16,356 nt of DNA from JAFLCA01 sp041907145 (GTDB lineage: Bacteria; Bdellovibrionota_C; UBA2361; JAFLCA01). The DNA lies in contig JAYRHW010000191.1 in NCBI GenBank assembly GCA_041907145.1, forward strand, positions 1 to 16,356, read 5' to 3'. Under the pieces are notes generated by a model. It was given only the letters and a program-made list of their open reading frames with translations. It did not search any database and was not told the origin of the DNA. The first letter of the stretch is position 1. Each line of letters starts with the position of its first letter. Both the position numbers and the translations under genes were made by a program. Positions 1 to 5,939 of this stretch are shown in pieces.

Positions 1-13
1 AAACGACGGCTCC

Positions 14-42
14 ACTTCAAAGAATGCGGTAAGCTTTGAAGT
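14..42. repeat. Inverted repeat, 9-bp arms
   Basis: ACTTCAAAG (14-22) and CTTTGAAGT (34-42) are perfectly complementary around an 11-nt loop. No T-run follows, so it is not an obvious terminator. It could belong to the end of a gene left of the window or be an operator. A second small hairpin (CGGAG/CTCCG, 81-96) follows. Confidence 0.45.
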
Positions 43-100
43 CAGAATCCAAAGTTGATCAGATTGCTCAGGATCCACTTCGGAGAAAAGCCTCCGTCAC

Positions 101-129
101 TTGAGCTTGCAACCAGCCTAGGATAAAAT
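101..129 (+). promoter_or_regulatory. Sigma-70-type promoter for the DUF465 gene
   Basis: TTGAGC (101-106) and TAAAAT (124-129) are separated by 17 nt. A start near 136 would leave a leader of about 20 nt holding the GAGGAG ribosome site just before the ATG at 157. Confidence 0.5.
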
Positions 130-156
130 TTTTGTAGAACTAACGAGGAGACCAGC

Positions 157-393
157 ATGGAAGGACATCACCACACCCTGGCGACGGAATTTCCGGAGCA
201 TCAAGATAAGATCCATTATTTGAAGCTTTCTGATAAGCATTTTCTGCGCCTCTGCGACGAATATGAGAGCGTGGACAAGCAAATTGCCCGGATGGAAAGC
301 CGCATCGAACTTGGAGCTGAGCGGGATGAGGAAAAACTGCGCAAAACTCGCCTCAAACTCAAAGATGAGATTTACTCATACCTTACTCGCTGA
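157..393 (+). CDS. DUF465 (YdcH-like) small coiled-coil protein
   Basis: This 78-residue protein matches the DUF465/YdcH family pattern: an N-terminal 'EFPEH.DKIH.LK.SD.HF..L.DEY' block at about residues 12-37, an amphipathic helix rich in Glu/Arg, and the characteristic 'LKDEIY' ending. Family members are short cytoplasmic helical-hairpin proteins of unknown function, usually about 70 residues, so the length is normal. The ATG at 157 is chosen because a strong site (ACGAGGAGACC) lies just upstream and the family motif begins soon after. The gene is monocistronic. Its 3' end overlaps the convergent minus-strand gene by 11 nt, with TGA at 391-393 and the opposing TAA at 383-385. The family call is confident; the molecular role is not known. 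Confidence 0.85.
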   Translation: MEGHHHTLATEFPEHQDKIHYLKLSDKHFLRLCDEYESVDKQIARMESRIELGAERDEEKLRKTRLKLKDEIYSYLTR

Positions 394-1009
394 CAGCACA
401 GTTAAGTTCGATTGATGCGCTGAGAGTATAAGAGTTTTCCTCGCGATCGCGAGCTGGTCCGCAAACAACTTCCGTACGGACGAGGAGTTCCCCCTTCTCT
501 TCGCGTAACCGAAGCCGATATTGCGGACTGCACTCGCCTTCACATTGCGAATAGAGCAGCCTGCCATATTCACCGTACCCCCGGCTAAAGTCGGCATACC
601 ACGTGACGACGCTCTCTATATCGGCGAATTCCTGTTCAGGAAATTGCAGTGGAGTCTGGCTGGTTTGTTCGTGCCGCCGTGCACAGGCTTCCTCCCCCTC
701 ATAGTCCAGTAGGAACTTTCCTGGGACTGATTCAAGAACCACTTCGGCCGGCTGACTCTCTGAACAGGCACCACAGCCTGCTTCTCGCCGCTGCTGCTGT
801 TCCCGATGCAACCTCTCAGCGGCGTGTCGATAGATCTCGATGAGCTGGTACTTGATGGAATCTTTGCTGCCCCAGAAGTTGGGCCAGAAGGAGGCGGAGG
901 CCACTACGCGAATGGTAGAGCTTTCCTGAGAGGGCATTCCGCAGGGCTCTTCCGATAGCGCCAGTATTGGAGCCAAAAGTGCCAAAGGGAGGACCCAAAC
1001 AGGGTTCAC
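383..1009 (-). CDS. Exported Cys-rich protein, function unknown
   Basis: This 208-residue protein has a likely Sec signal peptide: a hydrophobic stretch of about 18 residues rich in Leu/Pro/Ala, ending near 'ALSEEPC'. The mature part is Glu/Arg-rich and has 8 Cys, some close together (CGAC, and C-x-x-x-C in 'QCEGEC'), which suggests disulfides outside the cytoplasm. I do not recognise a family. The only possible 5' start is the GTG at 1007-1009, because an in-frame stop lies five codons upstream. That GTG is directly preceded by TATAATAGAGGG: a weak ribosome site and also a perfect -10 hexamer only 6 nt away. The gene may therefore be read either as the third gene after the channel gene (34-nt gap) or from a near-leaderless internal promoter. 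A later start would damage the signal peptide. Confidence 0.7.
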   Translation of the reverse strand: MNPVWVLPLALLAPILALSEEPCGMPSQESSTIRVVASASFWPNFWGSKDSIKYQLIEIYRHAAERLHREQQQRREAGCGACSESQPAEVVLESVPGKFLLDYEGEEACARRHEQTSQTPLQFPEQEFADIESVVTWYADFSRGYGEYGRLLYSQCEGECSPQYRLRLREEKGELLVRTEVVCGPARDREENSYTLSASIELNCAVSE

Positions 1010-1043
1010 CCCTCTATTATACTATGAAATCAGCGGGCGCAGG

Positions 1044-1472
1044 TTAGTGCTCTTTTTCCAAGTGCTTAGCTACGGTAGAAACCTTCCTTCGCAGCTCGGA
1101 AACCTCCAGTTCAATTTGCTGCAGCTCGACTTCAACAAAAGCGCTCGATAGCAGCGCAATAAAGGAAAGGAAGAGAACCCCGCCGGTGAGCATCATGCCC
1201 GCGGCTACGAATCGTCCGGCAGTGGTTACCGGGAAGATATCGCCGTAGCCAACCGTCGTAATGGTAACAAAAGCCCACCACAGCGCGTCCCCTATTCCTG
1301 AAACTTTGGGATTTACCTCATGCTCGACGAGAAAGAACACGCCAGCACCGGCAAATAGCACCAAGTTGCCAATGAGGGTAAGCACGAGCAAAACCGGATT
1401 GCGCACGACTTTTCCAAGCTGCCGCCAAAAATGCTGCCAACCGACTCTGAGATGTATGGCTCCTCGCTTCAT
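1044..1472 (-). CDS. Two-TM potassium-channel-like protein
   Basis: This 142-residue protein has the minimal K+ channel architecture. A basic N-terminus (1-26) is followed by TM1 (about 27-49), a pore helix (about 61-71), the selectivity filter TTVGYGD (72-78) and TM2 (about 86-112). The last 30 residues form a charged heptad-like coiled coil (113-140). Family members assemble as inner-membrane tetramers. No RCK/TrkA-N or cyclic-nucleotide domain follows TM2, so gating by a ligand is not evident; the short coiled coil probably helps tetramerisation. The ATG at 1470-1472 lies 15 nt after the LD-carboxypeptidase stop, which indicates an operon, and its ribosome site is weak (ACACGGA). The ion-channel fold is secure from the filter; selectivity and gating are inferred. 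Confidence 0.88.
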   Translation of the reverse strand: MKRGAIHLRVGWQHFWRQLGKVVRNPVLLVLTLIGNLVLFAGAGVFFLVEHEVNPKVSGIGDALWWAFVTITTVGYGDIFPVTTAGRFVAAGMMLTGGVLFLSFIALLSSAFVEVELQQIELEVSELRRKVSTVAKHLEKEH

Positions 1473-1487
1473 TCCGTGTCTATCCGA

Positions 1488-2420
1488 TTAGCGTAGCTGT
1501 AGCCCATTCAAATCCAACCTGGCGGTCCGCCCCACCGGCAACGCTCGATTCATTTTGTCATGGCCGAATATTGGATAATGCGCGACAGCAAACGAGCTAT
1601 CGGCAAAGATATCATTGAATACCTCGTCCGCCGTCGGTCCAAGACCTTGTGGATGCGCGCAATCATTAAAACTTCCCAAAAGCACACCGGCTGCACGCTT
1701 GAACTTTCCAGCGAGCTTCATCTGCAAAAGCATCCGATGAATCCTGAAGGGCTTCTCGCCTGAATCCTCGAAGCAGATGATATGCCGCGCAAACTCAGGC
1801 TCAAAGGGCGTGCCCATAAGTGATGAAAGCACTGACAGATTTCCGACCAACAGCGGCCCGCGCCCGTAGCGCTCCTTCGTAATGAATTTTGGCTTGAAGC
1901 CGGCCTTGATTTTGAAATGACGATTCGCGAGCAGGGAGAATAATGAATCCGCATTGCCTTCTCCTTCGGGATTTTCTCCAATACGGCTTAGTGACTCGAC
2001 GGTCGGCCCATGAACTGCGGTGAGACCTGATTTCTGATACAACATCGTCAGCAATGCCGTGGTATCGGAGAAGCCGACCAAGGGCTTGGGATTTTTCCTA
2101 AAGAGCTTCCAATCGAGGTACGGCAGTAGCTCGACTGAGCCATAACCTCCACGGGTGGTGATGATTGTTGCAACTGAATCGTCTGCGAAAAGGTCATGCA
2201 GAGCTTTAACCCGCGCTGCGATTGAATCACTCGAAAATAGGAAATCCTTCTTCCCGTATTGCCGGCTTGGATCTAGGGCGATTTTAGTTTTAAAGCCCTT
2301 GCTCCTTAGGTAGCTCACTCCCTTATCGATGCGTTCTCGTTCGCTCGGCGAAGATGGGGCAATTATTCCGAGGGTATCTCCACGTTTTAAGGGCTTAAAT
2401 CCACTGGACATTACGGTCAT
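1488..2420 (-). CDS. ldcA: LD-carboxypeptidase, peptidase family S66
   Basis: This 310-residue protein, of normal length for the family, would remove the terminal D-Ala from murein tetrapeptides during peptidoglycan recycling. It starts with 'KRGDTLGIIAPSSP', typical of S66. It then has RGGYGS (90-95), the nucleophile elbow GFSD with Ser118, FEDSGE with Glu218, and FGHDK with His287 before 'ALPVG'. Ser118-Glu218-His287 match the known S66 Ser-Glu-His triad in order and spacing. There is no signal peptide, consistent with a cytoplasmic enzyme. The MccF-type immunity branch of S66 is a less likely alternative. A second ATG four codons downstream is possible; neither start has a strong ribosome site. 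It is the first gene of a minus-strand group of three, and a possible -10 (TATAAG, complement of 2455-2460) lies upstream without a clear -35. Confidence 0.9.
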   Translation of the reverse strand: MTVMSSGFKPLKRGDTLGIIAPSSPSERERIDKGVSYLRSKGFKTKIALDPSRQYGKKDFLFSSDSIAARVKALHDLFADDSVATIITTRGGYGSVELLPYLDWKLFRKNPKPLVGFSDTTALLTMLYQKSGLTAVHGPTVESLSRIGENPEGEGNADSLFSLLANRHFKIKAGFKPKFITKERYGRGPLLVGNLSVLSSLMGTPFEPEFARHIICFEDSGEKPFRIHRMLLQMKLAGKFKRAAGVLLGSFNDCAHPQGLGPTADEVFNDIFADSSFAVAHYPIFGHDKMNRALPVGRTARLDLNGLQLR

Positions 2421-2494
2421 AAGGGAGCTTTCTTAAATTTGATCGTATTGGGCTCTTATACTACAGTCTCCGCACCTTTCGAGGGAACTGCCAG

Positions 2495-2530
2495 TCTGGT
2501 GAGCTTTTAGCCAATTTTTATCTGGTGAGC
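2495..2530. repeat. Two direct copies of TCTGGTGAGC between ldcA and groES
   Basis: The 10-mer TCTGGTGAGC occurs at 2495-2504 and 2521-2530, start to start 26 bp apart. The second copy ends where the heat-shock -35 region begins. It could be a tandem binding site for a regulator of groESL or of the divergent ldcA group. No CIRCE element (TTAGCACTC-N9-GAGTGCTAA) is present. Confidence 0.4.
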
Positions 2531-2561
2531 CCTTGAAAATTGACGGACCCGTGCGCATATA
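2530..2561 (+). promoter_or_regulatory. Sigma-32-like heat-shock promoter of groESL
   Basis: CCCTTGAA (2530-2537) followed after 16 nt by CGCATATA (2554-2561) resembles the sigma-32 pattern CCCTTGAA-N13-17-CCCATNTA. The same -35 with CATATA at a 17-nt spacing could also serve sigma-70. Transcription would start near 2568, leaving a leader of about 55 nt before groES. Confidence 0.6.
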
Positions 2562-2621
2562 AAGGGCGCTTTGGTCAGAAATACACCAAGCCCAAACTTG
2601 ATTTTTGGAGGATCAGTTAGA

Positions 2622-2927
2622 ATGAGCAAGAATAACAACAAGAAAATCAGACCCTTACAGGATCGTCTAATCGTTGAGCGTCTTGAAGGCGAAGAGAAGA
2701 CCGCTTCAGGCCTCTTTATTCCGGACAGCGCCAAGGAGAAGCCTCAGCAGGGCCGCGTGGTAGCTATCGGCAAGGGGCGCGTTCTCGAGGACGGCTCAGT
2801 TCGTCCTTTGGATTTGCGTGAAGGAGATCGCATCCTCTTCGGCAAGTATTCAGGCACTGAGATCAAGATCGAAGGCACTGAGTACCTCATCATGAGGGAA
2901 GACGACGTACTCGGCGTTCTCGAGTAA
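2622..2927 (+). CDS. groES: Co-chaperonin GroES (10 kDa chaperonin)
   Basis: This 101-residue protein forms the heptameric lid of the GroEL folding chamber. The family core is complete: 'IRPLQDRLIVERL', the mobile loop 'EEKTASGLFIPDSA' that contacts GroEL, 'GRVVAIGKG', the 'GDRILFGKYSGTEIKIEG' strand pair and the 'YLIMREDDVLGV' ending. It is a few residues longer than usual because of an N-terminal SKNNNKK stretch. The reading frame is open further upstream to a TTG at 2571, but the ATG at 2622 is chosen because TTGGAGGA (2605-2612) is correctly spaced and the conserved sequence begins there. groEL follows after 33 nt, forming the standard operon under the heat-shock-like promoter. Confidence 0.97.
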   Translation: MSKNNNKKIRPLQDRLIVERLEGEEKTASGLFIPDSAKEKPQQGRVVAIGKGRVLEDGSVRPLDLREGDRILFGKYSGTEIKIEGTEYLIMREDDVLGVLE

Positions 2928-2960
2928 TTTTTCGTTAACTAATTAATAAGGAAGACAGTC

Positions 2961-4607
2961 ATGGCTAAGATTTTAGAATTTGGTCTTGATGCCCGTGAGC
3001 AGATCCTCAAGGGTGTGAAGACTTTGGCTGACGCCGTTCGCGTCACCATGGGACCTCGCGGTCGCAATGTCGTTATCGAGAAGAGCTTCGGCGCTCCGAC
3101 TATCACTAAAGACGGCGTAACCGTTGCTAAGGAAGTCGAGCTCGAAGGCAAGTTCGAGAACATGGGCGCTCAGATGGTCAAGGAAGTTGCTTCCAAGACT
3201 TCTGATATCGCCGGCGACGGAACGACCACCGCAACCGTTTTGGCTGATGCGATTTATCGCGAAGGCTTAAAGCTTGTTGCTGCTGGCCACGATCCTATGT
3301 CCTTGAAGCGTGGCATCGATGCCGCCGTTCGTACGGCCATCGAGTCCCTCAAGGAACAGAGCCGTTCAACTAAGGGCCGCGATGAGATCGCGCAGGTTGG
3401 AACGATTTCTGCTAACGCAGACACCGAGATCGGCAATATCATTGCCGAGGCTATGGAGAAGGTCGGCAAGGAAGGCGTCATCACTGTTGAAGAGGCCAAG
3501 GGCCTCGAGACGACCCTCGAAGTCGTAGAGGGAATGCAGTTCGATCGCGGTTACTTGAGCCCCTACTTCGTAACCAATCCGGATCGCATGCAGGCAGAGA
3601 TCGATGATCCCCTCATTCTCATCAATGAGAAGAAGATCTCGAGCATGAAGGACCTGCTCCCGATCCTCGAGCAAGTTGCCAAGTCTGGCCGCGCGCTCGT
3701 CATCATCGCTGAGGAAGTCGAGGGCGAAGCTCTTGCCACTCTCGTAGTGAATAAGATCCGCGGCACCTTGAACGTTTGCGCAGTGAAGGCTCCGGGCTTC
3801 GGCGATCGCCGCAAGGCAATGCTCGAAGACATCGCGATCCTGACCGGTGGCAAGTGCATCACCGAGGATCTCGGCGTGAAGCTCGAGTCCCTCACCCTTA
3901 CCGACCTGGGACGTGCCAAGAGAATCGTTGTCGACAAGGACAACACTACGATCATCGACGGCGCTGGAAAGAAGGATGCCATCAAGGCCCGCGTCTCCCA
4001 GATCCGCGCTCAGGTCGAGGACACTACCTCTGACTATGATCGCGAGAAGCTCCAGGAGCGTCTTGCTAAGCTCGTCGGCGGTGTAGCGGTCATTCACGTT
4101 GGCGCTGCAACCGAAGTCGAGATGAAGGAGAAGAAGGCCCGCGTTGAGGATGCCCTCCATGCGACCCGCGCAGCTGTTGAGGAAGGCATTGTTCCTGGCG
4201 GCGGCGTAGCTCTCGTTCGCGCTATCGACAAGCTCGAAAAGATGAAGCTTGATGACGAAGAGCAGATCTTCGGCGTTAAGATCATCCGCGGCGCTCTCGA
4301 AGCTCCGATGCGTACGATCGCTTCAAATGCAGGTGCTGAGCCGGCAGTCGTTATTAACCGCGTTCGCTCCGAGAAGGGCGCATTCGGTTACAACGCTGCT
4401 ACCGACACCTTCGAAGACCTGATGAAGGCTGGTATCATGGACCCCACAAAGGTGGTTCGTACAGCTCTTCAGAACGCTGCTTCCGTTGCCGGCATGATGC
4501 TCACCACTGAGGCCATCATCGCTGAAAAGCCAAAGGAAGAGGCTGCAGGTGGCGGTCATTCCCACGGCCCGGCCGGCGGAATGGGCGGTATGGGCGGAAT
4601 GATGTAG
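2961..4607 (+). CDS. groEL: Chaperonin GroEL (60 kDa)
   Basis: This 548-residue protein is the ATP-driven folding chamber that works with GroES in the cytoplasm. All standard marks are present: N-terminal 'AKILEFGLDAREQILKGV', the nucleotide loop GDGTTT (85-90), the chaperonin signature AAVEEGIVPGGG (about 404-415), and a C-terminal tail of Gly-Gly-Met repeats that also carries a GHSHG stretch. The length equals that of the E. coli protein. The start at 2961 has AAGGAAG about 8 nt upstream. Codon choice is strongly biased (many GAG, AAG and CTC), as expected of a highly expressed gene, and unlike the exported-protein genes to the right. The operon ends at the terminator at 4674-4707. Only one groEL copy is visible here. 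Confidence 0.98.
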   Translation: MAKILEFGLDAREQILKGVKTLADAVRVTMGPRGRNVVIEKSFGAPTITKDGVTVAKEVELEGKFENMGAQMVKEVASKTSDIAGDGTTTATVLADAIYREGLKLVAAGHDPMSLKRGIDAAVRTAIESLKEQSRSTKGRDEIAQVGTISANADTEIGNIIAEAMEKVGKEGVITVEEAKGLETTLEVVEGMQFDRGYLSPYFVTNPDRMQAEIDDPLILINEKKISSMKDLLPILEQVAKSGRALVIIAEEVEGEALATLVVNKIRGTLNVCAVKAPGFGDRRKAMLEDIAILTGGKCITEDLGVKLESLTLTDLGRAKRIVVDKDNTTIIDGAGKKDAIKARVSQIRAQVEDTTSDYDREKLQERLAKLVGGVAVIHVGAATEVEMKEKKARVEDALHATRAAVEEGIVPGGGVALVRAIDKLEKMKLDDEEQIFGVKIIRGALEAPMRTIASNAGAEPAVVINRVRSEKGAFGYNAATDTFEDLMKAGIMDPTKVVRTALQNAASVAGMMLTTEAIIAEKPKEEAAGGGHSHGPAGGMGGMGGMM

Positions 4608-4673
4608 TTTTCGCCAACATCGAAGACTATCCCGCCGGAGCTCCCGAGCGAAGGCGGATACGATGGCCAGAAG

Positions 4674-4707
4674 CGGGCTCCCAGAAATGGGGGCCCGTTT
4701 TTTTTTT
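4674..4707 (+). terminator. Intrinsic terminator of groESL
   Basis: CGGGCTCCC (4674-4682) pairs with GGGGGCCCG (4689-4697) as a 9-bp stem with one G-U pair and a 6-nt loop, followed by ten T's (4698-4707). The T-run overlaps the stop codon of the convergent minus-strand gene. Confidence 0.92.
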
Positions 4708-5644
4708 ACCGTCTCTCTCTTCCGTGGGCCGAAGGCGGAGGATATTTAGTTCTGATTTCGCTGATGATAGCGCGGAAGGCATCCGCGGAATCCGAAAAGC
4801 GCTGCTGCTCCCGTGAACGTGCAGCAATCTCGAATCGCGCAAGAAGCCTGGACTCCTCCAGAGACGCATGCCCCGCGGCCTCCCGGCGATGCCTACGCTC
4901 GCGGAAAAAATGGCTGGAGAGTTCTGTAACAGCGGTGTCTGTCTGGCCATGGCGGCCGCCCAATGGTGCTAGTGCCCAAGTAGGATGCTCGCCATTCTGC
5001 ACCTGAATCCAACGCAAACCGACTTCATCAATACCATGCGCATGCGGAATTTCTGTCGAGCGAGCCAGATCGGCATCGTCAGCTAAATACTCTTCACGGA
5101 AATTCCAAAACTCATTGAGTAAACTTGCCTCGGCATCAGTAATAGCTCCGCTCCCAGGGGCTCTGCCGCGAATTTGCCATTCGAGATTCGTAATGAGCGC
5201 CGCCTCCTCAGGGAAAAGCTGGGCCCCCTTCGCCACTCGGTCTCGAAGAAAGTCGAGCTTCTTAATGTCATCAGCAACCGTAAAGCGCAGATCCGCCGCC
5301 ATGGCCACCGCAGCCTTGAGTCGCTCGAACTCATCACCTCGATTAATCCTGAGAGCGACAGCAGAAAAAAGTGGCACCTCATCATTGAATTTGATCGCAA
5401 GGGCGAGATCTCTCCAATCATGGCCAACGGCGCTAAAATCTTGGCGGTGGCGCGCATTCAATATATCTACGGCGTGATGAAGAGCTGCACGCAGATTTAC
5501 AGAGTCGGTTCCGAAGTCACCAGCGTACGAATTAAGGGCAACAGATTTCCCAGGCGCAAAAAGTTGGCCTTCAACATGAGGAGGAGGTTGGTCAGCGCCG
5601 CGCGTCATGCAAATCAATTCATCATTTTTGTTATGCTGGGGCAA
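4706..5644 (-). CDS. Hypothetical protein, 312 residues, probably cytoplasmic
   Basis: I do not recognise a family. The protein has no signal peptide or membrane segment and is rich in Ala, Arg, Glu and Asp. A predicted helical middle (about 100-190) and a basic, helical C-terminal part (about 230-312, with runs such as FFRERRHRRE) stand out. The 5'-most start is the TTG at 5642-5644, preceded by GGGGGTG; an in-frame stop lies six codons further upstream, so the gene cannot be longer. An ATG 12 codons in has no visible ribosome site. The TAA overlaps the T-run of the groESL terminator, so the two transcripts converge tightly. Several shorter ORFs lie on the opposite strand, but this frame is far longer and more protein-like. 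Function unknown. Confidence 0.6.
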   Translation of the reverse strand: MPQHNKNDELICMTRGADQPPPHVEGQLFAPGKSVALNSYAGDFGTDSVNLRAALHHAVDILNARHRQDFSAVGHDWRDLALAIKFNDEVPLFSAVALRINRGDEFERLKAAVAMAADLRFTVADDIKKLDFLRDRVAKGAQLFPEEAALITNLEWQIRGRAPGSGAITDAEASLLNEFWNFREEYLADDADLARSTEIPHAHGIDEVGLRWIQVQNGEHPTWALAPLGGRHGQTDTAVTELSSHFFRERRHRREAAGHASLEESRLLARFEIAARSREQQRFSDSADAFRAIISEIRTKYPPPSAHGRERR

Positions 5645-5677
5645 ACACCCCCAGTGCCATTAATTTACCGATAACTA

Positions 5678-5908
5678 TCAGCCAGTTAGACCATCTTGGT
5701 GCCCGCCAAGTGCCCAAGAGTCTCTGCGCTGCCCCCGGCTCCGATTCGTGAGTTCCATGCGTAGTGGCAGTCGTGCTTGTGCTACGGCAATTTCGTATGT
5801 TGAACTGAGGTCGCTTCCTAAGCCATTCCTCTCCCCCGAGATATCGAGAACTTTCTGTATACCAAACTGCAGTAATTGGATCCCAAGCCCGCGGCATACT
5901 TGTTGCAT
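5678..5908 (-). CDS. Possible small protein upstream of the 312-residue gene
   Basis: This 76-codon frame starts with ATG (5906-5908) and ends 34 nt before the start of the downstream minus-strand gene. The peptide is plausible as protein: a helical N-terminal half with 'LGIQLLQFGIQKVLDI', then 'STYEIAVAQARL' and a polar, Arg/Gly-rich tail. There is no ribosome site before the ATG, and the start region overlaps the sigma-54-like promoter on the other strand. An overlapping 88-codon frame (5631-5897, minus) is an alternative. It could equally be non-coding intergenic DNA, so confidence is low. Confidence 0.25.
   Translation of the reverse strand: MQQVCRGLGIQLLQFGIQKVLDISGERNGLGSDLSSTYEIAVAQARLPLRMELTNRSRGQRRDSWALGGHQDGLTG
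5892..5907 (+). promoter_or_regulatory. Sigma-54-type promoter upstream of the Ig/beta-helix gene
   Basis: CGGCATACTTGTTGCA fits the -24/-12 pattern TGGCACG-N4-TTGCA: GG at 5893-5894 and GC at 5905-5906 are exactly 10 nt apart. Mismatches occur only at less constrained positions (T to C, C to T, G to A). Transcription would start near 5918, about 22 nt before the TTG at 5940. No activator site was recognised. Confidence 0.5.
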
Positions 5909-5939
5909 AATAGTGCTAGGCGTTGACCGGGATGGATCA

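Noticed and set aside
2421..2621. CIRCE operator at groESL
   Set aside because: Neither TTAGCACTC nor GAGTGCTAA occurs in the interval.
3366..4160. 264-codon frame on the minus strand inside groEL
   Set aside because: Antisense shadow of a strongly codon-biased gene; its peptide has Leu/Asp-rich composition with no motif and no ribosome site.
5748..5939. 5' extension of the Ig/beta-helix gene to the GTG at 5748
   Set aside because: It would place 64 extra residues, unlike any signal or domain, before a clear signal peptide, and would put the sigma-54-like promoter inside the gene.
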